NCBI GenBank assembly: GCA_037039685.1
Contig: JAWNGF010000011.1
Location: 1,612,001-1,676,000, forward strand
Source of the DNA: Ceratobasidium sp. AG-K
Lineage: Eukaryota; Basidiomycota; Agaricomycetes; Cantharellales; Ceratobasidiaceae
Reading direction: 5' to 3'
DNA length: 64,000 nt
Shown: positions 1 through 10,863 of the stretch, one piece after another
Numbering within the stretch: the stretch's first letter is position 1
How the letters are laid out: each line of letters starts with the position of its first letter
Notes under the pieces: generated by a model
Database searches by the model: none
Told to the model about the DNA's origin: nothing
Seen by the model: only the letters and a program-made list of their open reading frames with translations
Translations under genes and position numbers: made by a program

Positions 1-2669
1 TCATAGTGATGGTCGTCGTAGTGTATCATACCCTCGTTACTGCGTGTCATACGATGGCTCCTCTCTTGAACGTGAACCAGCTCTTTATCGTTGCCAAACT
101 CAATGATAATCGAGATAACCGGTTGTTTTGGGTCTGGGACAGTCAGCTGGCGGATGACGTTACAATCTACGGGCTGCTTGCGGTTCTTGGTTTGCAGGTT
201 GATCACAGACGTCGTATCACCAGAGATTGGCTCCATAATCGGCCCCATGTGGATAGGAATAACCAAGTCGGTCGAATGTGGATTATCCTTCGCTTGAAGC
301 GCCATCCCGCGTACCAGTGCCAAGGCCAGGTAGGGCGAGGTCAGCATCTCGGAGTCGAGAGCGAGTGCAAAGTGGGAGAAGGACACGAAGGACTCCGCAA
401 AGGCATCTTTTAGCGTTGGGACCCCATACTTGCGCGATACCGACTTGGCCTCCGGTACAGTCTCATGGAAACGGTCCACGAACAGCGCGCAAAGGAAATC
501 CAGCACTGGCACGGGTTGGTGAAAGAATGCTTGATCTGATTCCGGCTTCGATATTCCCAGCTTTGCGAGGTGACCGTGTATAGCAATGTCGTGTGCGCTT
601 GTCATAAGTAATCGACCGCAAAGCTCCCCTCGTTCTCCTCGTGCCAGAAAGCCTTGTTCGCATATTCTAGCGAGGATCTTTGGACCAAGGCTTTGTATTC
701 CACTGTGGCCAGACCGTGCATGGAGGTACCGTGCTGCTGCCTCGGCAAGCACAGGCTCGGAGGGTGAACCGGTGTGCATAAACTCCCGATGCACGGGGAT
801 CGAGTAGACCACGCGCATATGAGACTCCACGAGGTGAGACTCTAGCTGGCGGACAGATGCCATCATCGTATCGAACGTTATTCCAATCCGGACGCCCAGA
901 GCAGCGAGGTCAGATTCAACGGGGCCTTTGTCGATATTTCCACATGAAGTCAGTTTATCCTGAGCAAACACGAAAATCCGCTTGACGGCATGGTGTGATT
1001 CCAAAAACTGTCTGTAATGGGCGTGCCATCTGTTCATCGAAGATTAGGCTCGGCGAAACCAGCGGTAAATGAAGCATGTGCAGAGCGCGTCCGAACCCAA
1101 CCATCACGTCGATGCCGCAAACGTTTTCGAGTGATACCGCCTTTCCTGCGTCCATTAGGTTCTGAATTACCTTCTTTCCAAACAGGTCGCAAGGGAGCTC
1201 GGTAAAAGGGGGGATCAGGTAGGTCCCGTTGAATGCCCGATTTGATGGATGATAGGCAGCCGGAGGGGGGGACCACTGTAGATGAGAGTTTGTTGATAGG
1301 AAAATGAAGAAGACCGGGGAGTCATTCAGGCTAGTCAACACGGTTCCCAAGTTGTGGTATGCACTTCGTTGCCGTGTCGCAGTTGGACGTCCAATAGCTT
1401 TGGTCAGTTCGTGGGCCTCGTCGAAGTACACAAACACTGCGTTGTTTCCCTTGGGTCGATTTGGAAACACTAGTTCAACAAGCCTGTCGCAGCTGTCTGA
1501 CATTGCCTTGAGTGACAGGCTCAGGCTATTCTCACCCCGGGATTGCTTCTACTTGAGTTGTTAGTCCATAACACCATAGAGACTGTACCCATACCATTGA
1601 ATCCGTCACACATGAATTTGACAGGGCCACTACATCATTCAGGAAGGCTTGTCTGTGCGTTGCGACCCCCGCGGTGTCTAGCCCCTCCCTGAGATATTCC
1701 GCCCATACACTGGCTAGCTCCACCCCTGTTTTCCCACCGCCGATAGTTGCCACTTTTTCGGCGGCTTTGTCGAACAGTACTCTCAAGAATATCGCGTATG
1801 CCTTTTGTAGCTCTTTATCTGATTTCCCGTGGTGAGACAGAAGGTGGTCGCGGACCTGCGCGTCTGGGGGTGGGGAAGCTATCGGCGACGTCAGACTTAC
1901 AGGCTACAAAACCATGTGCAAAACCGAAACCACTCACCGTACCCAGACTCCAAGTGTTCTCGAATGTTGAGTGGAAGGGTGAGTATCGAGTTGGCCGCTT
2001 GGTCGACCATGCGGGATTTGCCCATCCCCGAGGATTGGATAACGGATATAGAATAATTATAAGGCCGCTGCTTGGACCCCTGGTCCTTCAAGTTGCGATA
2101 CTCATTTAGTGCACTGATGAGTAACTGGTCTGCTTCGCCGAGATATGGCTCTCTAAATGCTGCATTTGGACCTGAACAGCTCGAGATCGTCAGTTGACGA
2201 AAGTGTCAGGTGGCGTGTGCTGCTCACTTCGATCACTGACACTCCGGACTAGGGGCCCTCCGGCGTCTGTGTTGTCAAGGGCATTAGTTGCAACGAGCAA
2301 GCGACCTGTGGTGGAATGATATTTAAAGGTGAATCCGGGGCGCAAAAGGATTGATTGGTATCACATACGATTCTCCCGCAGATCAGCAAACGACTTGGTT
2401 CTGTACGCCAACCTCAGAGCGGAGAACAGCTCATAAGAGTCGAGGGACTCTGAGCGCTGCTCCTCGTCGAGATTTATGTGCGGTGCATGTAGTGTTAGAA
2501 TGATATCAAACAGTATCTCTTGGTTGCTGCCGATGCGAGTTTCGTGTGAGAAGAAGCCTGGGTGATCCTTTTTGTACTCGGTGATACGCTCCTCGACTCG
2601 ACGGTTGAACTCCTGTGCATCCATCTGAGACGGTTTGAGTGACTGGTCAACTTCCATAGGGATACTCAT
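1..2669 (-). CDS. Large P-loop NTPase-like protein, 3' end outside window
   Basis: A multi-exon minus-strand gene, ATG at 2669. Exons are visible around 2669-2360, 2290-2215, 2190-2030, 1860-1600, 1503-1090 and from about 1050 through base 1, where the frame is still open. A Walker A-like stretch (SSGMGKSR, near 2030) follows an N-terminal acidic region, and a hydrophobic strand ending in DEAH (FVYFDEAHEL, near 1430) is a good Walker B candidate. The C-terminal half is a helical region without a family I recognise. The fold is probably an AAA/STAND-like ATPase; similar uncharacterised proteins are, from memory, common in Agaricomycetes. Between about 1090 and 1020 the reading frame changes without an obvious intron of normal size, so a non-standard splice or an indel is present. 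The function is unknown. I am confident that the gene exists and moderately confident in the NTPase assignment. Confidence 0.7.
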
Positions 2670-3104
2670 GTTGGGTGTAGGTGATTGTCGACGTAGGGGC
2701 TAGGAGTGGAGACCGCGCCAATCGGGTCCAAAAACCATGAATCCTGACATCTGACTCAAAATGGTCCATTGCTTTATCTTTGTCGTTTATGTTGAATGCC
2801 CAAGGCCACACGATAATCGGGGATTACATGATCAATTGAGGAGACTTCCGGAGCCGCGGGTTCCGTTTCTTTCATTTGTGGAAGGTTGATTTCAAGCATA
2901 GAGATCCTCTCGGACAGCAAGGCCTCCTCGATCAAGTTCTCATGTAGTTTAGTTTGGACACTTGCCAATATATTGGTAGATCGGTCACGGGCAGGGATTG
3001 TCGGGATAACCAGGATGTCCGATTCCGAGAGCCGGCGGCGCGTCCTTACTCATGACCGTACTCCCTGATCGTGACCCCGCCTTTCCTACCACACCCCTAC
3101 TACG
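2670..3104. other. Intergenic, divergent promoter region
   Basis: This gap separates the divergent P-loop gene and the methylisocitrate lyase. A 64-codon minus-strand frame lies at 2774-2968, with no recognisable domain. It could be an upstream exon or an unrelated open frame, and I do not call it a gene. Confidence 0.4.
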
Positions 3105-4958
3105 ATGCTCCGCTCAAGCTTAGTACAAAAATCTTCGGTACGCAGTGGTTTGACTCTGCGTACGCGTATTCAATCACGAGCTATGAGCACACCCGCACTC
3201 CAAGTCACCCCTCCTTCTGCTAGCAAAGAGAACGAACTGCACGCGGCTCGGGTCAAGGAGCTAGAGCAACACTTTGCATCTCCTCGGTTCGATGGAATCA
3301 GGCGACCATATACTGCAGAGTCTGTAGTCACAAAGCAGGGTTCCATGCCGCCTCTGCCACTGCCGTCCTCCTTGCTATCCGACAAATTTCACTCGCTGCT
3401 GAAGACGGCCTCTGGGGAACAACGACCGCTTCATACCATGGGCGCCATTGATCCCGTACAAATGACCCAAATGGCCAAACATCAAGAGGTGCTCTATGTT
3501 TCTGGGTGGGCAGCGTCGAGCGTGTTGACGACGGGAAATAACGAGGTCGGGCCGGATCTTGGGTAAGTCATCCCAGTGTGACCTGCTCTTGGTTTGGACT
3601 CATCAAATTTATGTGGACAGAGATTACCCATACACGACCGTTCCGAACCAAGTTCATCGTTTGTTCCGTGCTCAACAACTACATGATCGGAAGCATTACG
3701 ACGAGCGTATGAGTGCTACCCCAGAGGCTAGAGAGAAGATGGAGTATGTGGACTATCTCCGCCCCATCATTGCTGATGCGGATACAGGGTATGTCTGTTC
3801 ACCAAGCTGGTTATCAGGTCGCGTCTAATCCGTTGCTTATAGTCACGGTGGAATTTCAGCGGTTATGAAGCTTGTCAAGTTGTTTGCTGAATCGGTGAGT
3901 TCGGCGCTTGCATATCATACAGCCACGCATCTAAGATATTTGGGACTTCAAGGGCGCCTCAGCCATTCACTTGGAGGACCAGCTACACGGTGGAAAGAAA
4001 TGTGGCCATCAGGCCGGCAAAGTGGTCGTTCCTACGTCGGCCCACGTCTCGCGCCTGGTCGGAGCACGCTTCCAGCTAGACATCTTGAAGTCGACGATGC
4101 ATTTGATCGCCCGCACCGATGCGGAAAGTGCTAAACTCATCTCCGGAACCGTGGATGTTCGGGATCAGAAATATATCCTGGGTACAACGTTCACTGAAAG
4201 CGCTCGCTATAAGCCCCTGTCCGAGGCATTGGATGACGCGGAACGTGCCGGTAAAGCTGGAGCAGACATTGATCGTCTTGAAAAGGAATGGATGGATAGC
4301 CATCCGCTAGTCACTTTCGGTCAAGGCAAGTGTTGTGCAATATTGCTCTCGTAACTCCTAACAATGTGTTCCCAGCTGTCGAGCAGGCGATTGCCAAATC
4401 CAACTTGTCCGACAAAACTGCCGCTTTGAACAAGTTCCGCGAAGCATCTTCTGGGCTGTCAATCAATGATGCCCGTTATGTCGCCAAGGATATTCTCGGC
4501 GAACATGTTTTCTGGGACTGGGACTGTAAGCTGATTCTAGTCTCGTTTCGTGCCAAACTGACTCTTCGCCAAAGTGCCTCGCACTCGTGAAGGTTATTAC
4601 CACTTTACAGGTGGTATCGACGCGGCCATTGAACGTGTCTTGGCCTTCTCGCCGCATGCCGAACTCCTTTGGCTTGAGACCAAGAAGCCAGACTTGGAAC
4701 AAGCTCGCTCGTTTGCGCGAAAGATTAGGAAGGTCTACCCCGGCAAGTTGAGTAGATCGATCACCCTTTGGGACTTGCGACTGACCGGAGCGCAGGTGGC
4801 TCGTGTACAACTTGAGTCCGAGCTTCAACTGGTCGGCTCATGGATTCACCGGTAAGCATGCATATAGAGTCGAGACATGAGGCGCGGACTAACGATTTGA
4901 CGCAGAGGCTGACCTGAAGAACTTCTACTTTCTCTTCCGATCGTTGGGTCTTCGTTGA
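3105..4958 (+). CDS. ICL2: Mitochondrial 2-methylisocitrate lyase, C-terminally truncated
   Basis: Exons 3105-3562, 3621-3788, 3843-3894, 3953-4325, 4376-4525, 4575-4746, 4796-4851 and 4906-4958 encode about 493 residues. The isocitrate-lyase superfamily signature KKCGH with its catalytic Cys lies at 3995-4009. The N-terminus ([20 protein letters not shown]) is basic, Ser-rich and acid-free, like a mitochondrial presequence. Motifs such as [17 protein letters not shown] and [16 protein letters not shown] resemble mitochondrial methylisocitrate lyase rather than glyoxysomal isocitrate lyase. It would cleave 2-methylisocitrate to pyruvate and succinate in the methylcitrate cycle of propionate breakdown. 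The intron at 4326-4375 has a GC donor. After the exon containing [14 protein letters not shown] and EADLKNF the frame ends at once, and the usual final segment (with the THQKWSG-type block) is absent. The gene is either a recent pseudogene or is damaged in the assembly. Confidence 0.85.
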
Positions 4959-5649
4959 CTCAGAGCGGTTTGACCTCGTGTTCATGTAGCTCGCTAAAGA
5001 CGTAGTCAAAAACAAAAACAAAAACGAGCGTCGCGTGGACTCAGCCCTCAAGCGTATTTTGAAAATGACACTTGTGATGCGGCTGGCCCTCTTGAGGAGC
5101 CCCACTGCCTAGCCCCCAGTAGCTCTCCGCCACTCGATATTGTTTATTACACCATATACCGCTCTTCCCACTGATGTGCCATAGACTCAGTCATTCGTCC
5201 CCAGCCCCCACCTGGGATCATTTCTGCCTTTCACCCTACACGCACAATAATACATTGTTGAACAGGACGCCGCTATTGGCACCTACCTACATTACTATTG
5301 TAGTTTACAAAGGGTAGATACATACAAATCAATCAATGAAACAATGTAATCATGAATACAGTTCGATAAACGGCTACATGTATCGTGTAGTCTCCAATAT
5401 GCGCGTACACAATAAATTTCCATCAATACTGAGTTAACGTTATGAATTCTGAACAAAACATTTGAGACTTGAAACATAGCATGATGACATAGGCATATTA
5501 CATCTTTCCGCACTCACTTTGAATTGCATTCGTGGCTAGTCGCATTTACACGAACGATGCCAACTTCCCAGACCTTGAGTACAAAACGTCAGACCAATTA
5601 CTTAACAGAGCAGATACCCAAACGTTAGGTTGTGGCCGTCAAGAGCGTT
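4959..5649. other. Intergenic
   Basis: Decayed sequence faintly resembling the missing lyase C-terminus may lie at 4940-5000, for example the bases around an ELAKD-like codon run, but no frame holds. The rest is AT-rich spacer with no gene that I can support. Confidence 0.5.
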
Positions 5650-7170
5650 TTAAGATTCTCTGCGGCAGAAAGTATTAGCGACCTCCGCCAAGAGACCAAA
5701 AGTTAAGCTCGCTTACGAAGCGAATTGTTTGTACCGTCCTGCAAGTCCTGGTATGCCAACTGAATATGATAATCCAGGTGGTCCAATAGCCAAAGCAGTT
5801 GCTGTGCATTTTGGTTTGTGCATAGTCATATTTGGGGAATTTGTATCCGCTTGTGGAGGGGACATGCGTGCTTTAAATATTTTGGGAACAGAAACAATCG
5901 AGTCGCTGCTGTGTCTGCCATGCTGAGCTTTGTCACGGTTGACCCCTTGATGTCGAAGGCGAGCAATGTTCGCTGTCCCCCATTGAGAAAGAAACTGCCG
6001 CCGATGCTGCGCATTTGGGCGAGTACAGTAACATCCTGCAAGGGGACAGACGAATTCAAGCTTCCGTGCTCTACGAGGTTATCCTGCCACGCGTTCTCGA
6101 GTTCCGATAAGCATGAAAGGCAAAGTTCTCTCGCAACCAGCGGAGGTAATTGAGACTGCAGCCAGTTCACATTCTCGAATTCGTCGGAGAGAGATATCAG
6201 CCGAACCTGAGCAGCATATAAGACTGCTCTATCTCTGCGATTAAGATATGAATTCCAGACCACGGAACGGTGACCAAGAGACAGGATGGAGGCAAAACAC
6301 GCAGCCAAACAAAGCTGGATCGTCGTCGGCCAGATTAGGTTCCTTGTATAGCTGCACGCATGTATCGAGGTTTGCAGCAATATGCTCTTCTTTAGGACTC
6401 CAGATTTCGGGTGCTACTGAAATGCTGATAAAGTATTGGATAAATTCTGTGGTCCACGAGACGAGATTGCGGCTTCCAGAAGAACGAGCATAGAAGTTGA
6501 GCCGCAGTATGGTGTATCTATCCCAGAACTCTCCAGCGAGGTTATACGCGGACCCGAGAACGAGCTCGAGCTGTGAGGCGGCCCACTCTTCGAGTTCGGA
6601 CATTCCAAACTGGCGAGAAAGAGAAGCAATATCGAGATAACGTATTAGAAGGTCCCGATTGTGTTTCTCTTTTGCTTTTGCATCTACAAAAAGTGCCCAA
6701 TAATTTGGGTCAGAGGGGCTAAAGTCAAGCATGCCGCATATTAGCGGCGACTTCGCACCTAAGGAAACAATAGTACTGACCGGCCAAGCAGCGCAAAAAG
6801 GTAGTTACGAAATTGATTCGCAGTAATGTTGGGTATTTCAATGGGATTCGTATCGCTGGAGCTATTGAGTCTCTCTGCAAAATTCTCGACCCCTATTGGG
6901 TAGCGCTGACTGCTATCCCCCGCCGGATGCGAGATCGAATCAAGCGGCATGATCAAAGTAGCTTGAAGCTTGGTCAATGACGTTAACCCATAGAGTCAGT
7001 GCGCAAATTAGTAATAACGATACCTTGAAAAGCACACCATCAACTATAAATACGGCACTACCATCCGGATAGTAATATACCGGATCTCGCTCACGCACGC
7101 CATTCACCTCGGTATCGCTATTAGAAGCAAACCCGCGTCGATCGCCATTTGAACGGCCTCCTAAATTCAT
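5650..7170 (-). pseudogene. BTB/POZ-family protein, copy 1, two frameshifts
   Basis: Exons 7170-7024, 6968-6781, 6718-5717 and 5659-5650. The N-terminal exons read as a BTB/POZ-like fold (RDPVYYYPDGSAVFIVDGVLFK then LQATLIMPLDS), followed by a helical domain shared with the copies at 8058-9550 and 22895-24257. The start was chosen because MNLGG aligns with the start of copy 2 (MNQGS). The frame is broken twice relative to the paralogues. An extra base lies in a T4 run at 6294-6297 (coding strand), just before ILSLGHRS, and a base is missing near 6012, after LAQM. The two indels compensate, and the sequence between and after them remains similar to copy 2. This may be a real pseudogene or consensus errors. 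Such BTB proteins are usually dimerising adaptors; no partner is evident here. Confidence 0.75.
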
Positions 7171-8057
7171 GTTGACCACTTTTCGTGTTCTCAGAGGTTC
7201 CACTCGGGTTGGCAAGGGCAAGGATGTGGCAATGAAACAAGCGCCCGCATGCGCTCACCCGGAGGTCTGCCTCAATGTGGGTCAGCGATCACGTGCACCC
7301 ATCCGGAAAACAGTCGTGTATGAAGCAATCCACGAACCCTCTGGCTTGTGTCCTTTGGCAGAAATGTGATTTTCCGTAGGCCGAGAGGCCGGGTTGAGTG
7401 ATAATGGGCGATTAATCGCGGCCTAATTGTGATACTTCTGCTTTGACACAGTGGCATGCCTTGCGAATGACATAAAGCATGCCCACTTGCAATTTCCATG
7501 GGATAGTGCAGCGCTGGTTTGGCGAGAAGCTTGGATTCACAGAGAGGTGTGATGCAAAGGGGAATAGTCTGATTAGTTCGTTACCTGGGGACCAAGCCTT
7601 CCATATCTAACCGCACGTGATTCTGCCCTTGAGCATTTGAAATTGAGGACAGGCAGAATCACGACTACAGTACTTCATAACAGCCAAGTTTAAAAATCCC
7701 TGCAGAAATAATCTCAGAACGTGGACAGAATTTGCCTGTGACGTAAGCACCGTGTACCGATCTTACGTCAACCTTTGACAAAATGTAATCGCCTGACTGA
7801 CGCCACTACACAGCTTGCATTACAGCAGTGCACTCGTCTTCATAATTCATTTCATGCCCGCTCACTAGTAATCCCTAGGTAGTACCATACAAGTCCGGCT
7901 CAGCGTGTACTTGAGACGTTGTTCCTGATTAGACCCATAGCAGCCATGGTAGGTCGGATGGGGGTAGTTGGACATGCAAAGTATTTAAAGACAGAAAGTA
8001 GTACGTTGGCTGACCGCTTATGTTAATTCCCAGACAAGTACGCTCGTCATGTATAGC
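7171..8057. other. Intergenic between tandem BTB genes
   Basis: This is the upstream region of BTB copy 1 and the downstream region of copy 2. It contains a block at 7681-7728 that recurs at 10170-10216 upstream of copy 2, and an E-box-like CACGTG near 7290 with surrounding bases like those near 9660. I see no gene. Confidence 0.6.
7681..7728. repeat. Upstream duplicated block, copy A
   Basis: A stretch of about 48 bases (cagccaagtt...gtggacag), roughly 515-560 bp upstream of the BTB copy 1 start. It recurs with a few mismatches at 10170-10216 upstream of copy 2, so the tandem duplication included promoter DNA. Confidence 0.75.
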
Positions 8058-9550
8058 TCAAATCTCTCTGTAACAAATGAGTGTGAGTTCTTATAATTGG
8101 GGTACGGTATAATAGGATAACATACGAAGCGATATCCTTGTAACGCTTCGCGAGCTCCTGATACACCAGTTGAATGTGGTGATCCATATAGCCCAAAGGC
8201 CATTCCGGCTCCGTACATCTTATCCTGTCCCTGGGTCGAGTATCCCCGGGTAAATTGTGTGGTAAGTAGCGTGGTTGGGAGTAAGTTGGTATGTTCACTG
8301 GGTTTCCCATGTGTATGCTAACGCGAGGTTCCAACGGTGCTGGTGTGGCCCCGTGGGGGGCAAATTCCGGATTCCATCCATTCGAAAACAAACGCCGGTA
8401 CTGCGGTAGTCGAGCGAGGGAAATTATGCTCCTCAAAGAGATGTCAGGTTCCAAATGCACATGGCTTTTAAAACTTGGAGTCCACAAGCGATCAAATTCC
8501 CCAGAACACAGCATGCAGACCCAAGTTGTAAGCTGGAATGGAAGTAGCTCCGTCAGCCACGCCACACTCTCCATTTCCTCGACAGACGCGGCGAGCTGGA
8601 CCTGAGCAAAATGTAATACCGCCCTTTGGCCACGGGTCACACCCGAAGTCCATGCAGCAGAGCGATGGCCGAGTGAAAGGATGCATACGAATACACAACC
8701 GAACAGGGCCGGGTCGTCTTCTGGAAGATTTGAGTCTTTGAATAATTGTAGGCAAGTATTCAAGTTGTGGGAAGCATCCTCTGCCCCGTGTCGCGGGATT
8801 TCCGAGGCTGCCCAAATACTAATGAAGTACTGAATAAAATTGGCCACCAATGAACTAAACTTTGGATGCCCATTGGAACGGGCACAGTTACTGAGTCGGA
8901 GAAGCGTGCCTTTGTCCCAACTATTCTCGGCGAGGTCGTACATTGATTCGAGAATTAGCTCAAGTTGCGAAACCGCCCACTCTTCGAGTTGCTTCATCCC
9001 AAATCGGTGCGAGAGATGAGCAATATCAAGAAAACGCAAGAGAAGGTCCTGGCTGTGTTTCGCCTTGGTTTTTGCGTCTGTAAGCAAAGCGCTCGACTCT
9101 GCATCATAGGGGCTAAGGAGCATACAGGTCAAACAAGCACAGGGAACTGCTGGGAAATTAGCGTACTAACCGACCAAGCAGCGCAAGCAGGTAATTGCGA
9201 AACTGTGCCGCGGTAACATCAGGAAGAATGATAGGGTTTGTATCACTACTATCCGTGAGCCTCTCCGGCATGTTCTCGGCGCCTAAGGGATACCGTTGTC
9301 CACGGGTTTCGTTCGTCGCTACGATTGAATCCACTGGAAGAATCAACGAGGCGTGGAGCTCGAGGGCTGTGAGCTACGAGTTGGCTCACACTAACACATA
9401 GTACATTACCCTGAAGAGCAGTCCTTCGACAAGAAACACAATGCTATCACCTACATGATAGTACGTTGGGTCGCGTTCGTAAGTGTGCACATTGTTCGTG
9501 CTGGAGTTAGTGTCGCGCTGAATGTCGTTTACAGGGCTGCCTTGGTTCAT
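8058..9550 (-). CDS. BTB/POZ-family protein, copy 2
   Basis: Four exons, 9550-9410, 9358-9171, 9112-8126 and 8067-8058, give 441 residues in an unbroken frame. Residues 22-110 or so are BTB-like: YERDPTYYHVGDSIVFLVEG, then the intron, then LHASLILPVDS and FRNYLLALLGR. The remainder is a helical domain with the conserved ILSLGHRS block. The last exon is only 10 nt (encoding the end of Ser, then Glu-Ile-stop). Its donor and acceptor positions match those of copies 1 and 3, which strongly supports the model. The gene is a tandem duplicate of copy 1 in the same orientation. The family looks like the lineage-expanded fungal BTB proteins, and its role is unknown. Confidence 0.82.
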
Positions 9551-10863
9551 AGCGAGCAATTGTATCGAATTTCGATGGCAAGCAATCTTGAGCCGACAAG
9601 GGCAAAGTGGTGGTGGCAATGAGACTGGCGCCTACATGCGTATCCAGGCCGTCAGCAGTCACGTGTGGGTTGGTGGGCCATCAATTGCAAGGTCTGAAAC
9701 AAAATTTATCGGTTATGTCCGATGATGAATGTATGCGTGGGATAAACACTCTCTAAGGTAATCGAGATTGTAATGAAACAATCTACCGTGCGCATTTCTC
9801 TAGTTAGTATTGAATTCGCGCCAGTACTAGTAACGCCGGTGTCGAGATATTCCACTCTAAACCTTACTTAAAACATTGCAAGCGTCGCACATAGACACAC
9901 ATGAAGTAAGCCCAAGCTGGTACACCAGATCTGGACAGTGCAGCAGAAAGTAGTCCCCATTCAGAGACCTTGTGGTATCGAACCGCGAACACTTATTTTT
10001 AGTCACTGACGCCATGCTACATTTTTCAGGCCTGACACTTACGCCCGGTCGCATTCGGACTTAAACAACGTCATGCCGAGGCGCCCAGACGGCAACTGGG
10101 ATTCTTGGACTGACGCTCCATCGTCATAGCACAACCGCAGCGTAACATTCGTCCAGAATACATTTCGTCAGCCAAGTTGAAAAAATCCCGCAGAAATGAT
10201 CTGAGAACGTGGACAGGCTATCTCACGCTTATCAAGTGAATGGGGGCCTGGCTCAAGTCGATCGTGGTTCTAAATGTGCCCGAACCCTTGACGGTGTATT
10301 CCCAAAGTGTCCGTATATGAGCGACGTACGCACTGAACCTACAGATGGAAGCAAACGATTTCATAGGCTGCTGGGGCTCCATTTCGGGCCGACGCCGACA
10401 GACTGACAAGGGAAAAACAAACGTTGATTCTTGGCGCATACACGAGGCATTTGCAATTGGAGAAAACGTTCGCCGTCAGCGTCGAGATAAACCTGCAGCG
10501 TGAGATGAAATGAGATGAAAGCACGTATTTACATAAACTCTGTGGCTCGTAATGGAGCGGAGCGTGGTGATGGATGGACGATTAAGATCGGAGGGAGGCT
10601 GGCCCGTCTGATTCTCGCGAGGCACAAGCGCGGTAGCCACGTGTTTGCACATGGCATGTTGGGTGTTGACAGTGCAAATCACCTACTCCCGACGCGACGC
10701 GGGCCGCGACGCAACGTCGACGAGCTCGCTAGAACCAAGTAAGTGAATGGCGTGGGCATTTGTTGTTCATTTGTGATGGATGATGTGGGGTCAATTTGGG
10801 AGTCTGACATCAGCAGCTTCTGCAGACTGTTTACTTTGTGCAACGACTGGGCACGACTAGTGC
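9551..10863. other. Intergenic
   Basis: This is the promoter side of BTB copy 2 and of the divergent large plus-strand gene. Apart from the duplicated block at 10170-10216 I see no coding sequence; the short frames around 10218-10742 look like chance. Confidence 0.5.
10170..10216. repeat. Upstream duplicated block, copy B
   Basis: Counterpart of 7681-7728, about 620-665 bp upstream of the BTB copy 2 start. Confidence 0.75.
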
